A stretch of 64,000 bases of DNA from Allolobophora icterica (GCA_963556255.1 OY744605.1:8910873-8974872); one strand, 5' to 3'. Positions 22,846 through 34,948 are shown, counted from the first letter of the stretch. The notes: generated by a model from the sequence alone, not told the origin. Made by a program: numbers and translations.

Positions 22846-24654
22846 GGGGAGACTGGGGATGAAAGTAACAAATTTCGAATTTCACAAGTTTTTGGGAATT
22901 TAGAACAAGAAAAACTGTAATCTTTTTGCATCAAACTATGGCCTAATATGTTGGCTATATAATGGAAAAGTATCAAATGCTTCGTACAACAAATATAGCC
23001 AAGACTATCAAAATAGTGAGCGTCGTCGGGTGTTACAACTTACCCCGGTGTCGGGGTAACTTGTAACATGAGCAGGGGCATGTTGTAACGATATTGGGGT
23101 CTCGGGGCTGAAGTTTATGACAGATGTGCGGTGGAAAGGATAGCATAACGATACCATTTTCTGTAGCATAGTCGATAGCATCGATAGAGATATGTCACAA
23201 GTGATTGTTCAAAAGCAATAGCACAGGTCTTTCGTTTGAGGCTTTACAATAATAATTTCACAAGGTGAAAATCATAAACTGACAAAACTCTTTCTCCTTC
23301 ATCTAACCTGACTTAATCGCTGCACCAGCACACCCGACTGGTCCATCTCTAATGAAATGGTCATAAAAATTAGCTCTAAGAAAGATGAATAGAGGATGTG
23401 TTGCGTTTCCAATAGCATTCACTCCAAGTGCAACAGTAACTAGGCCTATAGCGTACCTCGTTCGCCTGAAGTTATCGCACCAATTTGCTTCAACCCCTTT
23501 TCTGCTACAACATTTGAAGGCTTCAGTACCGTGGTAACTCCTGTTTCGTCCATATTCCAAATGTCAATGGCTCATTGCTATCGAATTTTAAACAATCTTT
23601 AACTTCTGTTAATTTGTCGTAAAATGATGCAACAACATTTTGGTTGCAACCAATCGCTCTGGAGATGCTTGTGGCTTCTGGAGTGCGGACAGAAATTGTA
23701 GGATTTCTTTCAGAAAGCCAGAGAACCAATCGGCACCAGCCATTTCACACTTACGCCAGTTTTCTGGAAAGCTCTTATTGTATGTCACAGCACACTGAAA
23801 TGCTAGTTTTCTCACTTCTCTGGGTGAAAGACCAAATTAAATGGATGAAGCATTTTTTTACATAGGGCCTACTCTGTCTACCTTCTTCGACATCTGAAAA
23901 GATACGTCTATTTCTTTCATATTCAACGCTCCGTGCAATATTGACATTGGCGCCATTTTGTGACTGCTTTTTATAAATAGCGTGACATGACAAATTTGCA
24001 ATTCCTCTGCAACAGAGCGACATGATTCATTTCCATTAGTAACTCTATTTGCCCCTTCATGCACTGTTTTCAGAGGGGTCATATCTTTCGTACCTTTACG
24101 CTTCTAAATCCTCATTTTTAAGAGAAGACTCTTCCCTGGAATAATAAATGAAATTATTCATTCATAAACCTACAATCATGCTAATACTATTATCAGCTAA
24201 ACATACATTGGGGTTTGCTGTAGCATACATTGGGGGCAGGTTGTAACATGTTACAACCAACCCCGGCTGATTTGTTACAACCAACCCCGCTACTACTTGG
24301 TTCTAGTTTTTATTTTATATCTTTGGGAAGCATTTACTTACGGTAATACCGCTCACACAGACGCTGCTTGAATGACAACTCTTATAATCACGGCAATCCT
24401 TAAAAATGTAAAACGTGAATACAGTGAGCTATGAGAAAAATAAGAAAAAAGGCAGAAACTCACTTTCATGCAAAAAAATTTTGTTTTCTTTATACAACAT
24501 TTATTTCTTTGAATCCTGCGCAGAAATTTTGTTGACCTTGATTTTTCTAGTTGATCTACATTTGGATCAATATAAGCTGGTTCCCTGCTCTCCAGTAACG
24601 GCGCTGCGATGCTTGTTACATTCAACCCGTGTTACTTTCATCCCCAGTCTCCCC
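22846..24654 (-). mobile_element. pogo/Tigger-type transposon, decayed
   Basis: TA at 22844-22845 and 24655-24656. Ends GGGGAGACTGGGGATGAAAG and its inverse. Subterminal gttacaac / accccgg motifs in both orientations (23033, 23050, 23090, 24240-24290) are typical of such elements. It carries a broken transposase on the minus strand (23300-24085). Confidence 0.85.
23300..24085 (-). pseudogene. pogo/Tigger-like transposase pseudogene
   Basis: Minus-strand fragments run in order: a helix-turn-helix-like N-terminal piece near 24080-23990 (GNESCRSVAEELQICHVTL), then NWRKCEMAGADWFSGFLK (about 23760-23700), then RTPEATSISRAIG, SFYDKLTEVKDCLKF and a degraded I-TKQE piece where relatives have the NxDETG catalytic segment (about 23540). 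Spacing and motifs fit the CENP-B/pogo DDE family, whose members bind and mobilise the surrounding element. At least three frameshifts and stops separate the pieces, and the catalytic core is lost. A nonfunctional relic. Confidence 0.8.
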
Positions 24655-24984
24655 TACCCCCACAAACTTTGATTCCCCTCCCAGAAGAGTGGGACTAGCT
24701 TAAACACTGGTGTGTATGTATGTATGTATGTATGTATGTATGCATGTATGTATGTATGTATTATTTTGCCCCCACCCCCGATAAACCTTCTGGATCCGCC
24801 CCTGATTGCCAATACTGTATGGGCAGGGAATCAGCTTTGCAATGCCATTTTTTGCTCTGGGCCCCGCTCATCGCTTGCTGCCTTGGGCCACACACGCCCT
24901 AGGGCCGGGTCTGGGTACCAGTTTGATATTCATAAAGTTTGACTGCACTGGAGTACCACAGTATCAGTAGACTATATCAATAAC

Positions 24985-25160
24985 TTTTCTGCAGTTTAAA
25001 ATCAATTAAATTAAACATTACGATAATTAACAGAGGGTCTTTTAAGTAACCAAGAAACGAAGGGTTCTGTCGCAGCTGAAAGTAGCAAGCGCGGCTCAGT
25101 TGCGAGATATGCAGAGAGAGGGTGAGTTCTGACTCCAAGATGACGCTAAGATCTCTGACG
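24985..25160 (-). pseudogene. LINE reverse transcriptase fragment (CR1/L2-like)
   Basis: The minus frame reads VRDLSVILESELTLSLHISQ, then LSRACYFQLRQ. This is the recognisable nLGViLDseLtf..HIs.LsrscyfhLRq segment that follows the catalytic core in CR1/L2-type reverse transcriptases. Only about 55 codons remain. It lies against the truncated boundary module at 25160. Confidence 0.7.
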
Positions 25161-25390
25161 AATGAATTTATTGGAATGAAATTGACGAAAACACACAGAA
25201 GCAGAGAACGATGCAAAAATACAGAGCAATCTATACACATACACACCATAAACACTTATGACATTGTCTTAAAAGATGAGAAACTAAATAGGGCAGAAGT
25301 ACAGAACATCCAAAGCTTCATTTCCACATTTGCACAGAAGGAATTTATTTACACCTCTTTCAAAGTTATTTCTTTCCTATAAATACTACC
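25130..25390 (+). repeat. Block-boundary module, copy 4 (5' truncated)
   Basis: Only the part from gaatgaatttattggaatg (25160) to the acacctctttcaaagttatt end is present. The upstream part is replaced by a LINE fragment (24985-25160, minus) and the nested transposons. This explains the short 5.27-kb interval to copy 3. Confidence 0.7.
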
Positions 25391-26104
25391 GACGTGCAGC
25401 ATCATCATCATTAAGAGCTGTAATATGCAAAAATATGCCAAAACAATTTCTGTCGATGTCAACAGCCTTTGTTGCTATAAGATGTCGTTAAACTCGGGAT
25501 CCATCCATCCAACATCATTAACTTACCATTAACTTTAAGTTTTTACCTTCTTAGGAGTGAAATACTAAGCTGCAACTGTCCGCAGTCCAATAGTGCCAGT
25601 CCCTAAACTGGAGTGAGGTGGAGGACGACGCTAACCATCTTTGTTATAACACAGCGCCGTTAAACCGAAGCTACCTAGTCGTTAGTCTCCTTATGGATCG
25701 TGCAAAGTAAGGTCTGCTTTAACATCCCTCATAGCCACAAGATGATTTAATCCATAGCAACATTACATCAAAATGAAAACGTTATCTGTTTTCAGGTGGT
25801 GCTAGGGTGACCACATTTCCGTTTTGCCATTCCGGGACGCCACAATGCTTCCAATCTAAGTCAAATTCAGCTAGGAGCTGGGCGCATTGGGGCGAGCGCC
25901 ATACATATAGGCCTATTTGTAAGATTTTAGACCAAAATTAAACATTTTTTGAAGTTGCTTTATTAGAAAAAAAAACCAGCAAACGAGCCAAAACAATACA
26001 AATTGGTCAGTTTATTGCTCAAAATCAAAATTGCTTAAAATTAATCAAGCTTCAAACCTAGATATTAAAGACTTGATAAAGTGATCAGGCCTACGGGGCC
26101 ATGT

Positions 26105-26925
26105 TTTAGGGGATGATGTACAATATTGTACAAACATTATGATATCACTCCAATCCTCAAATCACTTCTTTGGCTAAAAATCCGAGAGTGAACTAACAAA
26201 GTCCTATCATTAACCTACAACTCCCTGGAATATTCCCAGCCCAAGTACCTCTGTGAATCCTTCACCATCCAGGCAACCCGCTCCACCCGGTCATGGGCAG
26301 CGATCCGGGGAAGGGGGCTCGAGGGGAACAAGACCCACCTTTGAGAGTGGGGAGGGGACACAGTATACAGTTGTCCACCAAGTTTGAAGAACACCAAAAA
26401 GGTCCCAACAAATTTCTCACTTCTTTTTTAACCAGATCAGTTCGAAAGTTTCCCGTGTCCCCCCCCCCACATGTCAAACAAGATCGCCGCCAGGACGAGA
26501 TATCTCAGTGTTTCTCGACCTCAAGTCACTACTCATCTCAAGTTCTACAAACGAGCCATACGCAACATAGCACCACGCCTCTGGAACGATCTCCCCTCTG
26601 AATTCCGTAGATTCTCGGTTTATATTCCTCTATCACCCCGGAGCTTTCCACTCAAAGCTGAAATCTCACCTTTTCAAGTACCCCTACCCTGACTCATCTG
26701 ATCCTCCGCCTTCAAGTTCTCGCCTTAAACAACACCCGCCTTGACAGCTGCTCTGCTTCTCTCTTGATCTGGCCCTCTGGAAACCGTATTCGGACCTCCT
26801 TTGACCTATACTCTCTGGAAACACCCCCTGCTTTGACGTAGCGCTTGTGAACAGGCTTGTGTCCTGCACTTGGCCTTTGAATGGCGCTTTAAAAATTTGG
26901 AGATTACGAGTACGATTACGATTAG
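26105..26925 (+). pseudogene. CR1/L2-like LINE 3' end, split by a MITE
   Basis: In plus frames: LKSLLWLKIRE (about 26157), an YNSLEYSQPKYLCESF stretch (26216), then, after an inserted element (26290-26495), SQVLQTSH-like and KFYKRAIRNIAPRLWNDLPS (26540-26600). These match the ..LHWLPi..Ri.fKi..l.yk.l....P.Yl..l.......lr....l..pr......a..rf....p.lWN.LP order at the C-terminus of CR1/L2 reverse transcriptase proteins. The 3' tail ends gagattacgagtacgattac, the short tandem tail typical of such LINEs. Confidence 0.75.
26290..26495 (+). mobile_element. hAT-like MITE (same family as 8538)
   Basis: Ends tcatgggcagcgatccggg and, inverted, agatcgccgccagga; interior gagtggggaggggacacagt and gaacaccaaaaagg match 8538-8749. 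It interrupts the LINE coding remnant. Confidence 0.65.
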
Positions 26926-27779
26926 ATATCATAGACATATGTCACATATCAGCCTCTATTGCAGAAAATGTAGACCCATATAGTTAGCCATACTCTTAAG
27001 ATTACATGGTGCCGCGGATTTGTAAATTTTGAACAACGCTGCATATTAATTTTGTTGATGTTGTTATATTTTTACTTTCTTATTATTGGAATATTAAAAT
27101 ATAAATAGCAAATTCTACGCATTTAATTGTAGAAAAAATTCATTCCGGGACATTTCATTGTCCCGGAAAGGACGTGTCCGGGACGCGGGACATTTTCTCA
27201 AATTCCGGGACTGTCCCGGGCAATCCGGGACGTGTGGTCAGCCTAGGTGGTGCCAGTCCAAAGCCAGGAGAATCAGAATCAGAATCTAAGCGAGGTAACA
27301 CAACATTATTAAATAGAAACATCCACAGCTTGTATAAAGAAGGAGGGCGACTTTAGACGCCTAAGGTATGACAGGTCGTCGTTTAAATTGTAATAACGTA
27401 AGATAAGTTCCAGGTTAGAGGCTCTGGCAGCCACAACTCATTGTCAAACGCTGGTTAATTAAACAAAGCACAATGCTCTCTTTGGACACCTTTAAAACGG
27501 TAATCAATGCAACTATATATAAGTCAAACGCGATTCGTCAACTACTGCGTAATTGTTGCTTTTTGAATGGAACTGGTGCCTCAACGTTTCTTGTTAACGT
27601 CAGCAGCTTGTCATACAAGAAATTTCGTAGAAACTCTGGGTAATACGACGCTCTCTTTGCACACCTCTAAAACCCATACTTCCAATGCAATATATTCCTC
27701 AAGCGCGTTTATTTTTTAATAATTGTGCCGGTGTGAAGACTTCAATTCAAGAATGCTGTGCATCGAAACGAATCTTAAT

Positions 27780-28110
<331 letters not shown>

Positions 28111-28314
28111 AACGGTTAGCGAATTGACTTATATTTATATACCATACCTTTAAATGGGACGAAACTGAATTAAAATAAAGATCAAAGATACGTTAACGCC
28201 TTAGCCACCTGCCAGATAACAGAATTTCTTTCGACTGATTTTATATCAACTAACACCATGAACCGAGAAGCCTCTAAAAATTTACGCCTGCAAACCAGCT
28301 ACGACCTGGAACCA

Positions 28315-28482
28315 CAGGCGTCTACACCATAGAAACCTTGGAGCAAATGCTCCATACAAGAAATAGGGGGGAGAGACATGTCAGTGTGTGTGCCAACATT
28401 TTAGGGTGGGGGAACGAAGGGGAGGGGAAGAAGAGGGGAAGAGGAAGTTGCGCTAATGACTTAAGGGGGATAGACGCCCCTG
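28315..28482 (+). mobile_element. hAT-type MITE (CAGGCGTCTA ends), copy 1
   Basis: Ends CAGGCGTCTACACC and, inverted, ATAGACGCCCCTG. CTGGAAC occurs on both sides. Shares accttggagcaaatgctcca and gtgtgtgcca with 48831-48989. Confidence 0.8.
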
Positions 28483-29616
28483 TCTGGAACGAATGATCTG
28501 CAATCAGGAAAATGAAATGGTATACAAGTAATTTTGTTAAGGACCTCAACGGCCGTCGCATCTATAAGACGTTGTTAAACTTTTCGAATAATAACAATAA
28601 GTCAACTACCTCATCGCTTTTGTTCATCATGCCATAGGAACTGATCAGAACTGTTCGCAACAAGTTTTTTTTATTAACGTCAACGGTTTTTGCTGTTAGA
28701 AATTTCCTTTAAACACTAGATAATACGGCGCTCTCATGGCACACCTTTAAAAAGCGTCTACCCAGTATTATATATCTCTCACCATCGTTTAATTTTTAAG
28801 TTCGACCTGGCCTCTGAAATATGCGCCTGCATATACGACCTGGAAAGAATGATCTCAAATGAAGAAAATGAACTGATAAAGAATTAGTTTTTAAAGACGT
28901 CAACGGCCATAGCAGCCATAAGTTGTAGTTAAACTTTTGGAATAATAATAATAAGTCAACTGTCTCCTTGCTTTTGTTCATCATGCCATGCGGACGAATG
29001 AGAACTGTTTGCAATAACGTTTCTTATTAACGTCAACAGCTTTTGATGACGAGAGATTTCGTTAAAATACGACGCTCTCCACGAACACCTTCAAACGGTG
29101 TTCAGCCTATGCTATATATACATCAAACGCTTTTTTATTTAAGTTTCTCCATGGTATCTTTATTCAGTGCGAACGTTGAGAACTTTTCAAATCAATTTTT
29201 TATCGACGTCAACAGCGATTGATGCCATAAGCTAAAACTGTTGGAATGCAAGCGTTAACAGATAGGAATTGATGGAAGTCAATAGTTCGTTGATAATTTA
29301 TGCAGTAAGGACGTATAGCGTAAAGCCTGTAAAACTTTTCCTATCGACGAGTACGGCCTTTTGATTTTGTGCTGGTTTTCTGTTATCAGATGGAGCCAGT
29401 CCAAAGACAGGAGAAAGGAGAATTTAGGCGGGGAATCGTCATTCGCAATGACACATCATTCACAAACGGAAACTGTCACATCCTTTATTTAGGTAGAGGG
29501 TGGCATTAAACACATCTGCTATAACGAAGCATCATAAAAAACAAATTTCATCCACAAAAATTGCAAAACGTTAGGTAGGTTATAAGTTAGAGGACAACCA
29601 CAAGTTATCGTTAAAC

Positions 29617-29828
29617 CAGTATCAGTTCAAAAGTTTTTGGACTTGGGGGCTAAAAATAGCTTTAGAGATTAGGAGGCCTTGTCACCAACAAACGTAGCTA
29701 GTAGGCAATTTATGGATGCTTAAACGTTAAAGTGGGGAGCTAAAATGTGTTAAGAGGCTACGATAACTGAAGGCCTTACTTTCCAGATAGGGGCTACTAG
29801 ACCCCTCCCCGTCGTTAAACCGCCGCTG
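29617..29828 (+). mobile_element. hAT-type MITE, block-4 copy at the same site
   Basis: Collinear with 21059-21286, including gaggccttgtcaccaacaa and gtaggcaatttatggatg, and in the identical array context (caagttatcgttaaac on the left, cgccgga on the right). Flanks CGTTAAAC / CGTGAAAC. Shared insertion implies the two blocks descend from one already carrying the element. Confidence 0.8.
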
Positions 29829-29899
29829 CGTGAAACGCCGGATTATTCCAAATATGGCAACAAAGGCCGTTGGCGAAGATAGAAAATTGTTTTGGCACA

Positions 29900-30116
29900 A
29901 GTGTAATGGGGAGAGGGATAGAGTAAAGGTAACACTTATGGCCGGGATAGCATTAGGTTCGCGGATTGATTCCCGTAACCCCCCCCCCCCAGAGCGGCGC
30001 CTCGGATGGCTGCCAAACCGCGTGTTTAATTAAGATCTTGATTGTAATTTCATATTTCAATGTAATCTTACTGCGTCTGTCAGTTTGAAATAATAAAGAA
30101 TATTATTATTATTATA
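29900..30116 (+). mobile_element. tRNA-derived SINE family A, copy 1
   Basis: Head gagtaaaggtaacacttatg (A-box region) and gcggattgattcccg (degenerate B-box), body with ggatggctgccaaaccgcgt, tail ctgtcagtttgaaataataa plus (att)n. Other copies: 40435-40640 (minus), 43115-43394 (plus), 59725-59932 (minus) and a diverged one at 62525-62755. Present in block 4 but not in block 3. Confidence 0.8.
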
Positions 30117-30765
30117 ATTAAACAAAGAACAATGCTCTCTTTGGACACCTTTAACAGAAATATATATTTGTTATACACGATTCAACAACTTACTATCTTA
30201 TAAGAGCTTTTGGAAATATTTTCGTGTGAATGGACAAGAATTCTCTTCAGCGACGTTTCTTATTAAGGTCAAAAAATTTTGACGCAAGAAACACTGGATA
30301 ACTCAACACTCTCTTTGCACACCTTCATAACGCGTTCAGCCAATGTTATATATAACTCAACCGCTTTTAAGTCACAATGTACTTTCGTTATGCAACATGA
30401 ACACTGAAAACTTGTCAAAACATTTTCTATCTTCGCCAACGGCGTTTGTTTCCATACGTTAAACCATTGGTATGCATGCATCAACACTTATGGATTGATG
30501 GCAGCATAATATTTCGTTGAGCAGTATGGACGTATATAGCAAAGATTGTAAAACTGTTTCTATCGATATCAAGATTTTTTGTCATAATGTATCGCTAAAC
30601 TGTTCCTTTGCAGCTGGTGCTGAATTTTCTTATGGCGGCAAATCAAGATGTGGACAACGTCAACGGCTCTGTCAGCCGTAACATGCTGTCACACACTTAG
30701 GAAACTACTAAGTGCAACCAGAACACTTATCGACACGAATTGTCTTCTAGTAGAGCACAGTCATT
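30117..30765 (+). repeat. Array modules upstream of the peptide frame
   Basis: Contains the ordered modules that precede every exon-like copy: ctttgcacaccttcataacg, a ggattgatggcagcataata stretch, cagctggtgctgaattttct, caacggctctgtcagccg and the leader acacttatcgacacgaattg. The last three recur before 32456, 34448 and 63469. Confidence 0.65.
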
Positions 30766-30960
30766 ATGGCGATATCCAATCTTTTACTTTTATCTTATGC
30801 AGTTGCTTGCGCTGAGGCCGCAGACAATGAATTCGCGTTCACGGTTCATGACTGCGATCCTTCTAGCCATGACGAAGTGGCTGCTAGAATTAGACATTAC
30901 TTTTTGGAATGCAAACACAGAGGAAGACACATATACCATGTTCTTAAAACTATAAGTTAA
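30766..30960 (+). CDS. Putative small secreted peptide, 64 codons (unknown family)
   Basis: A complete frame from ATG 30766 to TAA 30958-30960. It starts MAISNLLLLSYAVACA, which has the short n-region, Leu-rich core and small residues at -3/-1 expected of a signal peptide. The mature part would be about 48 residues with FTVHDCDPSSHDEVAARIRH, then YFLECKHRGRH, including two Cys. Other copies of the module share the EVAARIRHYFLECK core but not the start codon in phase: in 32456 the corresponding region has GTG and a one-base indel relative to this copy, and in 63469 a microsatellite replaces it. Those copies instead have a tttgcag acceptor-like site before TGDTC. So either this is a one-exon gene, or the true gene is spliced and this N-terminus is coincidental. 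No family is known to me. Confidence 0.4.
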   Translation: MAISNLLLLSYAVACAEAADNEFAFTVHDCDPSSHDEVAARIRHYFLECKHRGRHIYHVLKTIS

Positions 30961-31079
30961 ACCATCTTAATTCGATATAATAATTTAATTTCTTTCTTTC
31001 TTCATATATTGCACTTATGAAGCGCACAAATCAGAAAAAGCAATCGTTAGGTCACAGACTCAAAGCGATTCCAACTCGA

Positions 31080-31080
<1 letters not shown>

Positions 31081-31168
<88 letters not shown>
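31081..31168. repeat. (AAT)n microsatellite
   Basis: About 29 copies, in the trailing module downstream of the exon-like frame. Confidence 0.98.
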
Positions 31169-31169
<1 letters not shown>

Positions 31170-31189
31170 CTTGGAGCGGCGGGCTGTCC

Positions 31190-31560
31190 TTATTGTGGGA
31201 CGCGACGGTAGTGGACACGGTGGCCGCCTCTTACATCACAGAAACGGCGGCCGCGACAGGGGGGGGCAGCGGAGGTGGCTGCTGCGAGAAAGCACATCAA
31301 ATACTCTGAAATACAGAAGAGATACATCTTCATACCTGTAGCTGTGGTAACCTTCGGTCCCCTTAACAGAGAGGGCCTCGCCTTCTATCGGAAATTGGTC
31401 GCCGGCTGTCGAAAACCACCGATGACTCCCGCGAAACAAACTTCCTATTCAAGAATCTATCGGTGATGGTGCAGCGGTTCAACGCAGTGGCTCTCCAAGG
31501 CGCCATGTCAAAGCTGCCCGGAGCCAAAGAACAAACCCGTCGATACCCATCGTCTTCTTA
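31190..31560 (+). pseudogene. Retroelement C-terminal fragment (two frames)
   Basis: One frame reads AAARKHIKYSEIQKRYIFIP then VAVVTFGPLNREG; after a frameshift near 31405 another reads DDSRETNFLFKNLSVMVQRF then NAVALQGAM to a stop. From memory this arrangement (A..Rk..KY......y.F.PiAvetlG......a..f...lg......tgd.RetsFLfqrlSvalQR.Na) is the conserved C-terminal region following the reverse transcriptase domain in a widespread class of invertebrate retrotransposon proteins. It is flanked on both sides by AAT tracts and is GC-richer than the surrounding array. Confidence 0.6.
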
Positions 31561-31614
31561 ACGGAGGCAGCGGCGTGGAACTCGATTTTCTGAATGTGGA
31601 GATGTCAGCAAGAC

Positions 31615-31834
<220 letters not shown>

Positions 31835-31839
31835 TCAAG

Positions 31840-32455
31840 TATCTCGGAGCATTTTATCATTATGCCATGCGAACGGATGAAAACTATTGACAAAAACGTT
31901 TCTTATTAACATCAAGCACGTTTGATGACAAAGGATTTCTTTGAAACACTGAAGAAAATGACGCTTTTTTGCACACCTTTAAAATTTTATCGCTGTATGC
32001 TATATATACCTCGGTCGCGTTTCATTTATAAGTTATTCATCCATCTTTTATTGGTTTACGAATGTTGAGAACTGTCAACACAATTTGTACTATCGACTTC
32101 AACAGCCTTTGATACCACCAACAGTTAAAGATTGATGGAAGTTAATAACTCGTTGATATGCGGAAAAGCGAACATGGTAAAGACTGTAAAACTCTCCCTA
32201 TCGATGTTAACGGATTTTTTATGCTGTCAGATATCTTTAAACTGTTCTTCACCGGTTGGTACTGGATTCTCTTACGGAAGGGATAAGAGTTAAGCGAGAT
32301 AAGGTCAGCGTGAAAGGCACTGGCAGCCGTAAGATGTCGCTAAATCTTAGGAAGCTATACTAAGTGCAACCAGAAGACTTATCGACACACGATTTGTCTG
32401 GTTGTAGAGTACAGTCATTGTGGCAATATCCAGTCTTTTCTTTAATCTTTTGCAG
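31840..32455 (+). repeat. Array modules leading into exon-like copy 3
   Basis: Ordered: acatcaagcacgtttgatg unit, ttgcacacctttaaaat, an aaagattgatggaagttaa stretch, ggttggtactggattctct, and gtaagatgtcgctaaatctt followed by the leader ttatcgacacacgatttg. Confidence 0.65.
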
Positions 32456-32622
32456 TTACTGGAGACGCTTGCGTTGAGAACGCAGACAATGAATGCGCTT
32501 AGACAGTTCATAACTGAGAGTATTCTAGACTCGCTGAAGTGGCTGCTAGAATTAGACATTGCTTTTTAGAATGTAAAGACAGTGGCGGATACTTAGAGCC
32601 TGTTTTAATAAATATAAGTTAA
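32456..32622 (+). pseudogene. Exon-like module, copy 3, with two in-frame stops
   Basis: After tcttttgcag the phase used by 63469 reads TGDACVENADNECA, then TAG (where other copies have TTG), and a second stop (TGA for TGC, a lost Cys) shortly after. The C-terminal part is still readable to a TAA at 32620. It therefore cannot encode the full module. Its GTG at the position of the ATG at 30766 is another loss. Confidence 0.55.
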
Positions 32623-34440
32623 TCCAGTTTTATGCGATTAAATAATTAATTAATTTATTTCTTCATGTATTGCACTTAAAGGCGCGCCAGGTCAGGTCAA
32701 TAATCTTTAGGTTGCAGACTCAGGGCGCTTACAACTACATGTAGAAAAAAAATTATTGGTTTGCTTAGTTTGAGAGTTGTCATTAGACACCGTTAAAATG
32801 TTGGTAGCATAGGCTATATATAAGCTTGGGCGCAATGGCCTATGATAATTGCTTCTCAACCAAACTGATGGGAGAAAGTTATATTATTATGAAAAAGTAT
32901 ATACACACCGAACTATACAATGAACTTTACAGGCGTGAACAGCCTTTGCAGTTCGGGGATGTCGTTAAACAGTACATTATTACTGCCAATAACAAGACAT
33001 TATTGCTGAGAACGTAAAGTCGACGTCAACGGTTCTGGCAGCGACAAAATATCGTTTAACAGTTACAAAGCGTCTTTAAAACACAAACTTCATACGAGAA
33101 AATTGTAAAATTAGGCCTACTTGGAATTCTCATAGCCAGAGGCCCTGACAACCAGAGGATATCGTTATACGCGTGTTAATAATACAACTGCAGTAATCTA
33201 TTTGAGATACCTTTAAAACGGTATTCGTCATCACTATGTATTCAACGCCGTCACTGCCCTTATTATGGAACTACGCCACTTCCCCAACTGTGACAGTGTC
33301 TGTCCCAAGCATGGAGAAAGGAGGGTGTCACGTTGATCATCAATCTTATGACAGTGTCGTTAAACAGTAACTAACCAAACAAGGAAACCGTACTCTGGCA
33401 GCGCCAATCTTGAGCCTCCAATAAGAGAAGGGTAACGTTAATAATCTCTTTCATGGTATTCCATATCTGTGCCAGAAAAGTCTTGATCTCATTTCGTGAG
33501 GAGCGTCTCGTCATCCTATCTCCCGTCCAAATTAACGCAAGTTCAACCTCAACGGCCCTGACAGCCATAAGATGTCGTTAAACACTGGAAACTACTACTG
33601 TCACTTTTCTCAGAGCTAAAGTGCCTATATTAAGCCATCCGAAACAATATTCCTATTAACGTCAACAATTTTTCATGCCATTAAATTTCATTTAACAGCG
33701 GATAATACGCCGCTTTCTTCACACACCTTTATAAAGTGTTCAATAAATCAATATATATTCCTCAACGGCATTTGCATAGTTTTTACTTAGAAATACCGCC
33801 TATCTTTGTGCAATGCGAATAGAGACTAAATTAGATGTCATAGCAATTTTCTACTGACGTTGTTGGCCTTTCATGCCATACGAATCTGTTGGAATCCATC
33901 ATCAATATTTCAGAAAGGAAATGTATCAGTTCATTGATATGTCGCATCACGTGGGCTGTCAGAAGTAAGGACGTATATTGTAAAGAATGTAAAAAATTCC
34001 TATCGACGTCAACGACCAAGACTTCGTTAAACTGTTCTTCGGCAGTTGGTGCTGCAGTCTCCAACCGCAAGAGGGTTAAGGTGAGGTTGTCGTCAACGGC
34101 CATGACAGCCGTAAGATGTCGCTAAACACTTTGGAAACTTCTCAGTGCAGCCAGAACACTTACCGACACGAATTGTCTGCTAGTAGAGCACGGTCAGTGT
34201 GGCAATATCCAGGCTATGTTTTATGTGTAGGTGTGAGGTGTTGTGTCATTTTGATTATATGATTAGTATTATTTGGGCGACCTGCGAGATGAGTCCTATG
34301 AGACTTCACCTGTAGCCTGCCACTGTATTAATATCAGAGTTGATATCTGATATTGCTTTATTTGGTGGCGAACTACTTATATAATTTACTTACTCCACTG
34401 TGATCTTTTGAAACAATTGGCACCAACTGCATGAATGCTG
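32623..34440 (+). repeat. Trailing and following array modules
   Basis: Trailing module (tgcacttaaaggcgcgcc), the gcttgggcgcaatggcctat module, gttcggggatgtcgttaaac, tcaacggttctggcagcgac, a ctgtgacagtgtctgtccc unit, then a new set leading to copy 4. At 34272-34390 lies a dispersed repeat (gcctgccactgtattaatat) also found at 34949-35065. Confidence 0.6.
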
Positions 34441-34447
34441 GGCGACA

Positions 34448-34578
34448 CTGAATGCTCTTTGACAGCTCATAACTGCGAGTCTTCTAGCCACTCTATGGTG
34501 TCTGCTAGAAATAGGCATAACTTGTTATTCCAGATGAGGTTGCGGACACATTGACCCGTTTTTTTAGAAATATAAGTT
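34448..34578 (+). pseudogene. Exon-like module, copy 4 (decayed)
   Basis: Recognisable from gctctttgacagctcataac through the SSHxxVxARxRH region and a tail ending aatataagttgaag (TGA-shifted). Several indels break the frame after SSHS. Confidence 0.5.
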
Positions 34579-34948
34579 GAAGCAGTTTTATTCAGTGATT
34601 AATGTTTGTTTTTTGTTGCACTCCTGACGCGCGCAGGTCTGAAGTCTAAAGAGTGCGACAATTGCCTGCGTAAGGAATAATTATTTTTCAGGATCATTTC
34701 ACGGAGTCAGGTCTCGAAGCCGCAATCGTTAGGCTACAGACTCAGGACGCTTCTAATTAGACTATTGTTATTGCTACTATTTTGTTTATACTAAAAAAAT
34801 TATAAAAAAATTAAAACAAAATAAAACAAAATAATAAAAAATACAGCATCATGCGAACATTTAACATCGCATAAGCGGAAAAAGCAGCCCATGGTCCCTA
34901 TACAGTAACCATCTCACGGAGGCTCGAACTTGTACTTTCCGTGTACTT

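Larger units (their letters stand above)
22578..24804 (+). mobile_element. Second hAT-type element nested in the first
   Basis: Ends CAGGGGCGTATCCAGGGG and, inverted, TCTGGATCCGCCCCTG, with flanks attgaaaa / attgccaa (eroded TSD). The 3' part contains a TGTA microsatellite (24713-24761) and a piece like the end of the 49694 family (gactagcttaaacactgg). No own transposase seen. Confidence 0.75.
22315..24913 (+). mobile_element. Outer hAT element of a three-level nest, TSD GGTACCAG
   Basis: Ends CAGGCCCGGCCCTAGGGC and, inverted, CCCTAGGGCCGGGTCTG, flanked by exact GGTACCAG (22307-22314, 24914-24921). Second-line motifs ccgccttgggccccgc and its inverse follow inside. Its own interior has almost no coding sequence; it is filled by the inserted elements at 22578 and 22846. 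Confidence 0.9.
25803..27245 (+). mobile_element. hAT-type element, exact TSD GGTGGTGC, with captured LINE
   Basis: Ends TAGGGTGACCACATTTCCG and, inverted, GTGGTCAGCCTA, with exact GGTGGTGC at 25795-25802 and 27246-27253. Clustered ccgggac motifs near both ends (25850; 27150-27235) are probable subterminal sites. The middle holds a LINE 3' end (26105-26925), itself split by another MITE. No transposase of its own. Confidence 0.9.
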
